Source: Butyribacter intestini
GTDB taxonomy: Bacteria; Bacillota; Clostridia; Lachnospirales; Lachnospiraceae
Length of the DNA: 64,000 bases
NCBI GenBank assembly: GCA_001414325.1
Contig: LLKB01000001.1
Location: 758,437 to 822,436, forward strand
Reading direction: 5' to 3'
Position 1 is the stretch's first letter. Each line of letters starts with the position of its first letter. Shown one piece after another: positions 35,517 to 44,412 of this stretch. The position numbers were made by a program, and so were the translations under genes. The notes beneath the pieces are model-generated. The model had not been told where the DNA came from, did no database searches, and saw only the letters and a program-made list of their open reading frames with translations.

Positions 35517-36216
35517 CTTATTTGTAATAATTAAACCTGATGCTCTGGAAAATAAGAGGGTAAGACAATATATATATCATGAACTATCAAAATTTGATAT
35601 AGTAATAGAGAAAAAAGTAAAAAGATTTACGACAAGTGAAGTTGAACAGCTATGGCCTGAAATAAATGAATCCAATGTCCTAAATGGCTTATTGAAGTGT
35701 TATTTAACATTGAAAAAAAGCGAGATACTTTTTCTTTTTGGAAATATTACGATTGATCAGTTGCTTTTATTAAAACAAAAAGTAAGAGATAAATATGCTA
35801 AAGGTAAATTTGCAAATTGTATACATACACCGCAAGATTTGCATGAATATAGTATGCAGTATAAAATCTTAACATGCAACAATGACTTACATGATGATGA
35901 AATTGATATGGTCGCTATAAATATTTGGACTATACTGCAAAAATATGGGTGGGATTATACATATACCAAAGGAAAAAATAAAAAATATAGAATTTATTTA
36001 GTAAATGACGATTATAATGAGATTGATTTTGTTGCCAAGTCTATTTGTGAGATAATTAGATATTATCCCATAGAAATTTGTTATATTTTAGCGTTGCAAA
36101 CGGAGTTTCATGGAAAAATATTTTTATATGGATGTGATGATGAAAGGCAAATTAATTCTATTGAAAGTGCGTTAAGAAATAGAAATATAGTAGTTTCAAG
36201 TGATTATAGGTTTTAG
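35509..36216 (+). CDS. Nucleoside-diphosphate-kinase-like protein with extra C-terminal domain
   Basis: 235 residues. Residues 3-125 follow the NDP kinase pattern: FVIIKPDAL at the first strand (Lys9 in the KPD motif) and FANCIHTPQDLHEYSMQ near 101-117, where His106 aligns with the catalytic His of the NVIHGSDS motif. The usual GSDS is replaced by TPQD, so activity may differ. Residues 126-235 form a second domain I do not recognise, with an LYGCDDERQI segment near the end. It is translationally coupled to the P-loop kinase (ATG within its last codons). A housekeeping NDP kinase would be about 135-150 residues and not lie in such an operon, so a specialised role is likely. Confidence 0.6.
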   Translation: MNSLFVIIKPDALENKRVRQYIYHELSKFDIVIEKKVKRFTTSEVEQLWPEINESNVLNGLLKCYLTLKKSEILFLFGNITIDQLLLLKQKVRDKYAKGKFANCIHTPQDLHEYSMQYKILTCNNDLHDDEIDMVAINIWTILQKYGWDYTYTKGKNKKYRIYLVNDDYNEIDFVAKSICEIIRYYPIEICYILALQTEFHGKIFLYGCDDERQINSIESALRNRNIVVSSDYRF

Positions 36217-36259
36217 TCATATATAATAATTTAGTATGGCTTTAAAAAAGTATATAAAC

Positions 36260-36288
36260 TTGACAGAAGAATTAAAATATGATATTTT
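36260..36288 (+). promoter_or_regulatory. Promoter of the tyrosine T-box leader
   Basis: TTGACA at 36260-36265, a 17-base spacer and TATTTT at 36283-36288. The T-box leader starts within about ten bases downstream. TATGAT at 36278-36283 overlaps the -10 region but is too close to the -35 box. Confidence 0.55.
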
Positions 36289-36294
36289 AAAAAA

Positions 36295-36545
36295 AACGAT
36301 GAAGAGAATAAGTAGTAATACATCGACTTTTTCAGAGAGTTGTCGGCAGGTGAGAGACGCATAAGCAGTATTATGAATACATCTTGGAGTTGCATGGCTG
36401 AAAAATGAGTAGGTTATGTCGGTAAGCACCGTTATATGCTGGAGTATTTATTTTTAATACTTGCTAAGATGTATGGTGTGAGCCATATATAAACATAAGG
36501 TGGTAACACGAGAAAACTCGTCCTTTTGTAGGAGGAGTTTTTTTT
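36295..36545 (+). ncRNA. T-box riboswitch, tyrosine specifier (UAC)
   Basis: The diagnostic T-box sequence AAGGTGGTAACACGAG is at 36497-36512 and its pairing partner CGTCCT at 36519-36524. Upstream is a Stem I-like region starting GATGAAGAGAATAAGTAG, with a GGTGAGAG element near 36351 and a bulged GAATACA segment in which TAC (36378-36380) is the expected tyrosine codon. The leader ends in a terminator (36515-36545): a stem with T at 36538-36545. When tRNA-Tyr is uncharged the antiterminator forms and transcription continues to the synthetase gene. The specifier matches the downstream enzyme. The Stem I fold is read by eye and not modelled. Confidence 0.85.
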
Positions 36546-36546
36546 A

Positions 36547-37195
36547 GTTTACCCAGCATGGGCGTAATCTAATCGGTGAAAGACCGTAAAGTGCCCTGAT
36601 AGTGGGAAACTTACAGCCAATGACAAGGGTGTCCATCGTGAGGTGGAATCTAAAGGAAGTCGGATGGCAAACCTCTGGTCTGACGGACAGAAATCACATA
36701 TAAGGCATGGTATATCGGGTAAGGTTGCTAAACAAACTGAAGCCCAATAACTATCCGAAGGTGTACTGTGTAAATGTGGCAGATAGGTGGAGGGAAAGAT
36801 TACGTACCTTAACTGGGGAAATCTGTATGGTATGCTTTGTAGAGTAATGAACAGATTTACTCCTTAGTAACCCATATCGTAAGGTATGGCTGAACATACA
36901 GAAGTCAGTTCGAGTCATAGTACCGAAGAAGTCTATGAAAGTAGATGGAGGAAAGGACTTGACGGTTGGGATAAGACAGACACTATTTATCTGATACTTG
37001 AAGATGGCAGTTGCTCGAAAGAGGTTGCTTATTTGAGGGTAGGTTGGAAACCGAGAGTAAAGGATAAGAACGCCTAGAGATAGGAATAGGTAGTGTAAGG
37101 CATAGGCACATCTTAGAACAACCGAACCGCCGCTTGCGGAACCGCATGAGCGGTGGTGTGAGAGGACGGGGGCTAGTCACCCCCTCCTACTCGAT
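36547..37195 (+). mobile_element. ORF-less group II intron (degenerate or trans-acting)
   Basis: About 650 bases with group II intron organisation. A domain I-like 5' part (CCCAGCATGGGC near 36552, GAGGTGGAATCTAAAGGAAG near 36640) leads to a short domain IV. The 3' end has a domain V-like hairpin (ACCGCCGCTTGCGGAACCGC to GAGCGGTGGT, about 37121-37157) and a domain VI-like GGGGGCTAGTCACCCCC, ending CTACTCGAT. Domain IV keeps no reverse transcriptase; the 63-codon open frame inside it lacks any such motif. The 5' end reads GTTTA rather than the usual GTGYG. It lies directly after the T-box terminator, as terminator-targeting introns do, in the leader of the synthetase gene. Boundaries are approximate. 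Confidence 0.7.
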
Positions 37196-37249
37196 TTACA
37201 ATGGAAGCATAAAAATATTTCAGTAAAGAGAGATTGGAGAGGTGATAGG

Positions 37250-39169
37250 ATGTTTTTAAAAATTGAAAAAGAAATTTGTGACATTGGAAATGGAATATAT
37301 TCAGGTGCAGTTATTGCCTATGGCATTAATAGTAGTGAAGAAAATTCGACTGTTAATGATTTGTATAATAAACAGATGGAGAAAATTATAGAGGAATATA
37401 AATTAGAAACGGTTAAAGAAGATGAAAATGTCCAATTATATAGAAATGCTATGAAAAAAATAGGTGTTAATCCATCTAAATATCCACCATCAGTTGAGGC
37501 TCTTTTAAAAAGGATTGTTCGTAATCAAGATGTTACTTCATTTTGTTCTATTCTTAATTTGGTAAATTATATCTCTATTAAGTACAGAATACCAGTTGGT
37601 ATTCATGATATTGATTCATTAGAAAATGGATTATGTTTGAGGCTTGCTACAGAAAATGATTGTAATGCAGAAAAGGATGTTCCTGATATTGGAGAACCGA
37701 TTTATGCCTCAGGAAACAGTGTTAGAACTAGAAGATGGTTTTGGAGACAGACATTGGAGGGAAGAATATCCCCTGAGTCAAAAAATTTTATTTTTTTATT
37801 GGATGGATTTGTTGACAATAAAGTTACCATTGACATGGCCTGTGAGGAACTTATGCACTTGTTGAGTGTTGTTTATATGGTTAGAGCAGAAAGAAGGATG
37901 CTTTCGAGTGAAAATCCTGAAATATTTTTTGGTTCGCTTAATGAGGAAGAGAAGGAAATTGAAAATCAAATCAATATTATGTTAAAAGGTGTAGCTCAAA
38001 ATACGGGAGAGTTTGAAATCAGACAAAAGCTCAAAAATTCGTATAGAGAAGGAAAACCATTAAGAATAAAATTGGGACTCGACCCTTCAGCTCCGGATAT
38101 TCACCTTGGACATTCTGTTGTCTTACGCAAAATTAGACAATTGCAGGATTTAGGTCATAAAGCGATTATTATTATTGGAGATTATACTGGAATGATAGGT
38201 GATCCGACAGGAAAGTCTAAGACACGGAAACAATTATCAAAAGAAGAAGTGAAGAAAAACGCGGATACGTATCTAGCTCAAATATTTAAAATAATTGATA
38301 AAACAAATACGGAAGTATATTATAATAGCGAATGGTTTAGCAAAATGGAATTTAGTGATATTATTGAATTAGCTTCGAAGTGTACAGTCGCAAGAATGTT
38401 AGAACGAGATGATTTCAATAATAGATTTTCAAAGCATTTACCGTTATCGGTTCATGAGTTTTTTTATCCATTAATGCAAGCGTATGATTCTGTCGCAGTA
38501 AGGGCAGATATTGAATTGGGAGGAACTGATCAAACATTTAACATTTTATTGGGTAGAAACATTCAAAAAGCTTATGGTCAGAGCCCTCAATTGACTCTGT
38601 TTATGCCTTTGCTTGAAGGAACAGACGGAATTGAAAAAATGAGCAAAAGTTTAGGAAATTATATAGGAATTGATGAATCTCCTGTTGTCATGTATGAAAA
38701 GGTGATGAAAATACCAGATGACTTAATTATAAAATATTATACTTTATGTACGGATTTGCATCCAAATGAAATTGAAAAAATTCAAAAAAAATTAACAAAT
38801 GGTGTTAATCCTAGAGATATAAAAATGTTGTTGGCATATGAGATAACGATGTTATATCATAGTAGAGCGGATGCTGATTATGCGCAGGAGCATTTTAAAA
38901 TGGTATTTCAGAATGAACATATACCAGAGGATGCACCAATACTGAATATTAATAGAGAGAGTTTGATATTGCCATCGGAACAAGTTATTGAAATTTTAGT
39001 GAGAGAAGGTTATTTTAAGTCAAAAAGTGAAGTGAGACGTTTGTTTATCCAAGGAGGGGTCAAACTTGATGGAATACAAATTAGAAACTCTGATGATTTG
39101 AATTTGAAAGAAGGGGAACAGGTTTTAAGAATTGGAAAATCTAAATATTTTAAAATTATATTGAAATAA
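37250..39169 (+). CDS. tyrS: Fusion of a B3/4 editing-type domain with tyrosyl-tRNA synthetase
   Basis: 639 residues. Residues 1-235 match the B3/4 domain of phenylalanyl-tRNA synthetase beta chains and free-standing relatives (YPPSVEALLKRIVRNQDV, then NLVNYISIKYRIPVGIHDID and RTRRWFWRQTLEGRIS); in PheRS this domain removes wrongly attached tyrosine. Residues about 240-639 are a complete class Ic TyrRS: HIGH-like DIHLGHSVVL, KMSKS in IEKMSKSLGNY and a C-terminal S4 RNA-binding domain (SEVRRLFIQGGVKLDG). Control is by the upstream tyrosine T-box. A B3/4-TyrRS fusion is unusual and may reject a tyrosine analogue. Its place in a radical SAM cluster suggests self-protection rather than housekeeping, but that is inference. 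Confidence 0.85.
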   Translation: MFLKIEKEICDIGNGIYSGAVIAYGINSSEENSTVNDLYNKQMEKIIEEYKLETVKEDENVQLYRNAMKKIGVNPSKYPPSVEALLKRIVRNQDVTSFCSILNLVNYISIKYRIPVGIHDIDSLENGLCLRLATENDCNAEKDVPDIGEPIYASGNSVRTRRWFWRQTLEGRISPESKNFIFLLDGFVDNKVTIDMACEELMHLLSVVYMVRAERRMLSSENPEIFFGSLNEEEKEIENQINIMLKGVAQNTGEFEIRQKLKNSYREGKPLRIKLGLDPSAPDIHLGHSVVLRKIRQLQDLGHKAIIIIGDYTGMIGDPTGKSKTRKQLSKEEVKKNADTYLAQIFKIIDKTNTEVYYNSEWFSKMEFSDIIELASKCTVARMLERDDFNNRFSKHLPLSVHEFFYPLMQAYDSVAVRADIELGGTDQTFNILLGRNIQKAYGQSPQLTLFMPLLEGTDGIEKMSKSLGNYIGIDESPVVMYEKVMKIPDDLIIKYYTLCTDLHPNEIEKIQKKLTNGVNPRDIKMLLAYEITMLYHSRADADYAQEHFKMVFQNEHIPEDAPILNINRESLILPSEQVIEILVREGYFKSKSEVRRLFIQGGVKLDGIQIRNSDDLNLKEGEQVLRIGKSKYFKIILK

Positions 39170-39256
39170 TTAAAATACAGTATTTTCTTGAGTGTTTCTC
39201 TTATATAGAAATATAGAAGAAAATTTAATAAGGTATTTAGTAGCAGTAATTTTGAA

Positions 39257-39303
39257 AATGAATGATTGTTCATGAATTGTAGAATGATCGTTCATTTTTT
39301 TTG
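39257..39303 (+). terminator. Terminator after the tyrosyl-tRNA synthetase
   Basis: A 15-base stem with G-U pairs, AATGAATGATTGTTC (39257-39271) with GAATGATCGTTCATT (39282-39296), followed by eight T. Confidence 0.75.
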
Positions 39304-39483
39304 CTTGTTTTCTTTCTTATAATAATTGTAGGGTATTTTTTGCTAGATCGACAATCTTGAGATGTATAGTCGGAGTCTTGCATGTATTGGGCAGGCATAT
39401 GACATAAGATAATTAGATTTATATAATCGAAAAATTTGATTTTATTCAAATGGTGACTTTTTGAAAAATGAGAGGTGAACAAA
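39304..39483 (+). other. Gap before the nucleotidyltransferase, no gene seen
   Basis: With the preceding terminator this is a 314-bp stretch without a gene between 39170 and 39483. I see only AT-rich sequence that must contain the promoter of the next gene; no convincing -35/-10 pair or hairpin. Confidence 0.4.
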
Positions 39484-40944
39484 ATGAAAAAAGAAGATAG
39501 ACTTTTATTGGAAGCTATAGATGTTGAAAATGAAGTCGCTGAAGTCGAGGAGGAGTATGATTGGGAGTATTTGTTTTCTATGGCAAAGTTAAATAAAATA
39601 TTTATTCCATTTTATTTAAAAAACAGAATGTTGATGCCAGAAAATGTAAGGGAAAAATTTTTAAAACAATATCATAAATATAAAGAATATGCTGAACAAC
39701 AGAAGACGGAAATGATAAAAATTACTAAACTGTTTAATAAAGAGAAGATTACATATCTTGTAATCAAAGGTATTCCGTTGTCACAGATTATTTATGATAG
39801 AATAGACTATAGACAAAGTACAGATATAGATATACTAGTTTCTGAAGAAGATATGGATTTAGCATTTGAAATGCTTAAACAGTTGGGGTATGGTTTTAAT
39901 ATGGGGATAGAGTGTGAAACAAATGAAGTGCAATTAGGAGTTAGACCTATGCTATATTATGCCACAGATTATTTTGAATATCCGTGTGTTAAAGTTATGG
40001 ACACAGGTATGTATTCATTTGTTGAAATAAAGAAAGCATCATCTGCTATAACGGTAAAGTATATTAGAGATTTTATTGGGAATAGCGTGATATTTAGTAT
40101 TGATGGATATTGTGTTAAAACGTTAAGTATTGAGTACACTTGTTTGCATTTGTTTGCTAATTTCTATGAAAATATTAAGTCTAATAAAGCTGTAAAGAAA
40201 GGAAGTTTTTTAAGAGAATTTTATGATATATATTCGTTTATGCGAAAAAATGCTGATATGGATTGGGAGATGTTATTGTATAAAGCAAAAAAATATAATA
40301 TGTCGCACAAAGTGTTATTTGCAATGAATTTGTGTAATGAATTATATCGGAAAAAAGTATTTAGTGATGATTTGATAAAAAGGTTTGAGAAAAATATTGG
40401 GGAGATCACTGATAAAGAAGACATACAGTTTATTTATCAGTGGACAGGAGATGTTAAACAAAATATTTTTAATAAAGAATTTAGAATAAGACAGTATAAT
40501 AAAGTGTATGAAGATTTTTTGCTTCATTATGTAAAAAAGAAGAGACTTGATATTAAGAAAAATACAAAGTGGAAAAAAATGAATTTTCATTACGAAGGGG
40601 AAATAGAATTTCAATATAGAATATATCACAATTTTGATAAATCGTTTTCCATTGAAATAGACGATTGTAATAATAATTTATATCAAAAAAAATGTAATAT
40701 TTATATTGAAATATTACATTTTGGTAAAAAAAATATATGTGAAATCATAGTTGGAGAAAATTACTTTTTTGGAAATGAAATAGATTGTGAGTGTTACAAA
40801 GAAAAGAAAAATGATAATATTTGGAAAATAAGAGTACTAAATGAGATGGAAAAATTTTATTTGAAACTTGAAATTAGAATTAAAGTGGGGACTGAAGGGT
40901 TTTGTAGAATAGGACCTCAGGCAGAAAACATATTTTATGTATAG
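39484..40944 (+). CDS. Nucleotidyltransferase-family protein (NTP_transf_5 type)
   Basis: 486 residues from the ATG with GAGAGG eight bases upstream (a GTG nine bases earlier is too close). The central part has the pattern of the uncharacterised nucleotidyltransferase family PF14907: TYLVIKGIPLSQIIYDRIDYRQSTDIDIL (about 90-118, given as a region), where KG and the D-x-D of TDIDIL form the nucleotide/metal site, followed by helical LCLHLFANFYE-like segments. PF14907 proteins often occur in peptide-natural-product clusters. The last 150 residues are beta-rich and AT-biased with no family I know. The gene has its own leader after the synthetase terminator. The reaction is unknown. Confidence 0.65.
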   Translation: MKKEDRLLLEAIDVENEVAEVEEEYDWEYLFSMAKLNKIFIPFYLKNRMLMPENVREKFLKQYHKYKEYAEQQKTEMIKITKLFNKEKITYLVIKGIPLSQIIYDRIDYRQSTDIDILVSEEDMDLAFEMLKQLGYGFNMGIECETNEVQLGVRPMLYYATDYFEYPCVKVMDTGMYSFVEIKKASSAITVKYIRDFIGNSVIFSIDGYCVKTLSIEYTCLHLFANFYENIKSNKAVKKGSFLREFYDIYSFMRKNADMDWEMLLYKAKKYNMSHKVLFAMNLCNELYRKKVFSDDLIKRFEKNIGEITDKEDIQFIYQWTGDVKQNIFNKEFRIRQYNKVYEDFLLHYVKKKRLDIKKNTKWKKMNFHYEGEIEFQYRIYHNFDKSFSIEIDDCNNNLYQKKCNIYIEILHFGKKNICEIIVGENYFFGNEIDCECYKEKKNDNIWKIRVLNEMEKFYLKLEIRIKVGTEGFCRIGPQAENIFYV

Positions 40945-41233
40945 AATAGAAATATCGTTTTTTGCTGGTATGTAATTGCTTGTATTAAAACAGAAATAGG
41001 TTAAGTGAATAATCCAGCATCCTTGTTTTTTATGTTCGGTGCTTGGAAACGGCAAATCTGTTTTTAAGAAAATTATCATCCCGGCATGTGTCAGAATCCT
41101 GAAAGACAAAGAGTATAAAAACATTCTTGTAATTGGTTCAGAAGACCTACTGTCAGGAACAATAGACAGCAGGCTCATATAGACAGCACACGGTATCACA
41201 AGAGGGAATGACTATTATCGGAGGTAAGTGTAT

Positions 41234-41610
41234 ATGACAAACCAAAGAATAATTGATGAATTAAATGAAATGTGCCTGATCGCTATGGCAGATGCATTCC
41301 GCAGCTAGATAAATGATCCGAAACTCAAAGAGATCCCATTTGAGGACCAGTATGGCATGCCGGTTGACATTGGACACAGCAGCCGGAAAGTAAACTTTTA
41401 AAATAGCTTATCTGTGATGCTGGATTTGATCAGCCTGATGTAAGCATTATGATATCAATTACACTTCGAGGCGTAAAATTAATAAAGAGCAGCTTAATCG
41501 CTTTGCCTCCTGAGAATATATATCTAAATTCCGGAATCTACTTATAACTAGTGCCAAAGACAGTGGAAAACATGCATGGTCTTTGCCTTTGGTCTAGAAG
41601 CTTGTAATAT
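41234..41610 (+). pseudogene. istB: Degenerate IS21-family istB (helper ATPase) remnant
   Basis: Broken reading frames recover the IstB pattern: LNEMCLIAMADAFR then a stop, NDPKLKEIPFEDQYGM, then after a frameshift SRRKLNKEQLNRFAS, CEYISKFRNLLITSAKDSGK (the decayed P-loop) and WSLPLV/GLCLWS. Stops and shifts make it non-functional. It splits the nucleotidyltransferase from the FkbM gene and shows that an IS21 element once inserted here. Sequence at 41035-41190 just upstream may be part of the same decay but I cannot assign it. Confidence 0.65.
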
Positions 41611-41743
41611 ATTAAGGGATATGCAAGAACTACTGTAAATATTGTACATTGGATTCTATTCTTCGGTTTCACGAAGAATAATATATTATGCAAGAAGATT
41701 TTTCTTTGGATAAATCCATTAACAAATTAGGAAGGATAAGAAA

Positions 41744-42895
41744 ATGATTACATTAATAAAAAAAGAAATTGAAGAGATGAATACAGAAATATGTTCCTAT
41801 ATTGAGAAAGTAAAAGAAAAAACGGTAATACTTTATCCATATAATGATCAAAGTATAAAACTGGCTAAAATAATGAAGAATGAGATGGGAATAGTCGTGG
41901 AGTATTACTGCGGAAAAGAGAAAGAGGTACTAGAAAGTAATGTTATTTCGTTGGATGATTTGAAAATAATGTCCTCCATGAATGATATTGTTATTGTATT
42001 ATCAGAGCCTACGAAAACATGGTTTGATGACTATAGCTTACTTAAAACATTTGGAATAAACGATAAACAAATTCTTAATTATGAACAGATAAAGTATTAT
42101 ATTGCAATACAAGAAAATGGGTATATTGAGGGATTTTTGGAACAAATATTTAAATCAGGATTAGATAATTTGAAATTTTCACGTAGCTATATAATTCTTA
42201 CAAATATAGAAAAATGCAAAAGTGTATATGATTTATTAGAGGACACTCTGTCTCGAAAGACATATTTAAGAATATTATGTAAAAATATAATGCAATGCAA
42301 ATTTTATTTTGATTTACCTCAAAGCAAACAATATTTTGATGAATCTGTCTTTAAAATTAGTGATAACGAATCGTTTTGGGATGTGGGAGGATATGATGGT
42401 GATACTATTCAACAATTTGTGGAATGTTGTGATGGAAAATACGATAGTATTGTCACATTTGAACCTGATAAGGAAATGTTTGTAAAATTAGTTTCCAATT
42501 CAGTGCAATATAAAAATATTATATATTTTAATGCAGGTTTATGTGATAATACGGGAATGATGATGTTTCAAAAAAGAAAATTTGGTGCCTCTCGTATAGT
42601 TGAAAATGATAATAATGATAACGATATCTCAAAAATATATGGCATAAAAGGAGATGATATACATCTGAAACCAACATATATTAAAATGGATATAGAGGGG
42701 GCAGAGAAGGAGGCATTAGCAGGAATGAAAAATACAATACAATTATTTTTCCCCAAGATGGCAATTTGCATATATCATGAACCAGAGGATATATGGGAAA
42801 TTCCACTTATGATTAAAAAAATTTCAGAGAAATATCATATTGCAATTCGACATCATTCGTATACTTCATCAGAGACGGTATGTTATGCATATTGA
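41744..42895 (+). CDS. FkbM-family methyltransferase
   Basis: 383 residues. Residues about 200-380 have the FkbM layout: SAM-binding motif WDVGGYDGDTIQQF, FEPDKEMF (acidic loop), then IKMDIEGAEKEALAGM, the family hallmark. The N-terminal 190 residues form a Rossmann-like alpha/beta region (ILYPYNDQSIKLAKIM, DIVIVLSEP) frequently seen before FkbM domains in surface-sugar and natural-product loci. FkbM enzymes O-methylate sugars or peptides. It is AT-rich like the other cluster genes and lies after the istB remnant, so it is the probable last gene of the 33-43 kb cluster. The substrate is unknown. Confidence 0.75.
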   Translation: MITLIKKEIEEMNTEICSYIEKVKEKTVILYPYNDQSIKLAKIMKNEMGIVVEYYCGKEKEVLESNVISLDDLKIMSSMNDIVIVLSEPTKTWFDDYSLLKTFGINDKQILNYEQIKYYIAIQENGYIEGFLEQIFKSGLDNLKFSRSYIILTNIEKCKSVYDLLEDTLSRKTYLRILCKNIMQCKFYFDLPQSKQYFDESVFKISDNESFWDVGGYDGDTIQQFVECCDGKYDSIVTFEPDKEMFVKLVSNSVQYKNIIYFNAGLCDNTGMMMFQKRKFGASRIVENDNNDNDISKIYGIKGDDIHLKPTYIKMDIEGAEKEALAGMKNTIQLFFPKMAICIYHEPEDIWEIPLMIKKISEKYHIAIRHHSYTSSETVCYAY

Positions 42896-43056
42896 TTGGG
42901 GATTATTGTTGATATATGATCACTTCCTCAGGATAATAACACTTCATGTGAGAGTGAATAACATAGATTTTTGTGATGTCTAATGCTTTTAGTTATTAAC
43001 TGTTAGAACTGCAAAATCTAACATTGTTACATATGAAGCACAGCTGCAATTTGCGA

Positions 43057-44412
43057 GAGTGTGATACTTTTTCTGTAAAATAATGATTAGAATGTTCTTC
43101 TATGATAAAATAAATATCATTAGGAGGACCTTTTATTATGGCAAGACAAAAGAAACCTGTACATCGAGTACAAATGACAGAGGGAAAGAGAAACATTATT
43201 CATCAGCTTCTTGAAGAGTATGATATCCAGTCCGCAGAAGATATCCAGGATGCTCTAAAAGACCTTTTAGATGGCACGATAAAGGAAATGATGGAGGCTG
43301 AAATGGATGACCATCTCGGTTACGAAAAATCAGAGCGGTCAGACAATGACGATTACCGGAATGGTTATAAGACTAAGCAGGTCAACAGCCGATATGGTTC
43401 CATGAAGATCGAGGTGCCGCAAGATTGTAGATCGACCTTTGAACCACAGGTGGTAAAGAAGCGTCAGAAGGATATTTCTGATATTGACCAAAAGATTATC
43501 TCAATGTATCCAAAAGGCATGACCACACGCCAGATCTCGGAAACCATTGAGGATATCTATGGATTTGAGACATCAGAAAGTTTTATTTCAGATGTGACAG
43601 ATAAGATCCTTCCACAGATTGAGGATTGGCAGAACCGGCCGCTGGATGAGGTGTATCCAATCCTTTATATTGATGCGATACATTATTCTGTGCGGGATAA
43701 CGGCGTGATCCGAAAACTTGCTGCATATGTCATTCTTGGAATTAATACCGAAGGAAAAAAGGAAGTCCTGACGATCAATGTTGGGGATAACGAAAGCGCG
43801 AAATATTGGCTTTCTGTCATGAATGAACTGAAAAATCGAGGGGTAAAAGATGTTTTGATCATATGTGCCGATGGACTGATCGGAATCAAGGAAGCGATCG
43901 CTACAGCATTTCCTAAAACAGAGTATCAGCGTTGTATCGTGCATCAGGTAAGAAACACCCTGAAATATGTTCCGGATAAAGATAGAAAATCTTTTGCAAC
44001 GGATCTAAAAACTATCTATCAGGCTGCTGATGAAAAGAAAGCACTGGCTGCCTTAGATCATGTGACAGAAAAATGGACTCCGAAATATCCGAATTCTATG
44101 AAACGCTGGAAAGAAAACTGGGATGCCATATCCCCGATTTTCAAGTTCTCAACAACCGTCAGAAAGGTCATTTATACGACCAACGCGATTGAATCCCTGA
44201 ATTCCACCTACCGTAAACTGAACCGCCAGAGAAGCGTATTTCCGAGCGATACAGCCCTGCTGAAAGCCCTGTATCTGGCTACGTTTGAAGCAACGAAAAA
44301 GCGGACAACAAGAATCCGGAATTGGGGGCAGGTCTATGGCGAATTGAGTATTATGTATGAAGGACGATTACCGGAATAATACATTTGCTGAAATAGTACA
44401 TTACATTGTAAA
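43057..44412 (+). mobile_element. IS256-family insertion sequence
   Basis: One transposase gene flanked by imperfect inverted ends: TGTGATACTTTTTCTGTAAA on the left (from about 43061) and, on the other strand, TGTAATGTACTATTTCAGCAA at the right (near 44405) as a degenerate match. I could not find a clear target duplication, so the limits are approximate. GC content is higher than in the flanking DNA. Confidence 0.6.
43138..44379 (+). CDS. IS256-family transposase
   Basis: 413 residues with TTAGGAGG upstream. The mutator/IS256 signature is clear: an N-terminal EAEMDDHLGYEKSER region, NGYKTKQVNSRYGSMKIEVPQDC (region near 78-100), DDE residues in YIDAIHYSVRD and ICADGLIGIKEAI, and the C-terminal TTNAIESLNSTYRKLNRQR with the catalytic Glu. 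The frame is intact, so it is probably active. It sits between the biosynthetic cluster and the quorum-sensing locus, a useful source of recombination. Confidence 0.95.
   Translation: MARQKKPVHRVQMTEGKRNIIHQLLEEYDIQSAEDIQDALKDLLDGTIKEMMEAEMDDHLGYEKSERSDNDDYRNGYKTKQVNSRYGSMKIEVPQDCRSTFEPQVVKKRQKDISDIDQKIISMYPKGMTTRQISETIEDIYGFETSESFISDVTDKILPQIEDWQNRPLDEVYPILYIDAIHYSVRDNGVIRKLAAYVILGINTEGKKEVLTINVGDNESAKYWLSVMNELKNRGVKDVLIICADGLIGIKEAIATAFPKTEYQRCIVHQVRNTLKYVPDKDRKSFATDLKTIYQAADEKKALAALDHVTEKWTPKYPNSMKRWKENWDAISPIFKFSTTVRKVIYTTNAIESLNSTYRKLNRQRSVFPSDTALLKALYLATFEATKKRTTRIRNWGQVYGELSIMYEGRLPE

Noticed and set aside
36886-37077. 63-codon open frame in the group II intron
   Set aside because: It lies in intron domains I-IV, has no ribosome-binding site and no reverse transcriptase motif; it is a chance frame in structured RNA.
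36547-37195. Possibility that the gap after the T-box is one long riboswitch
   Set aside because: The 3' hairpins fit group II domains V and VI and the T-box already ends in its own terminator.
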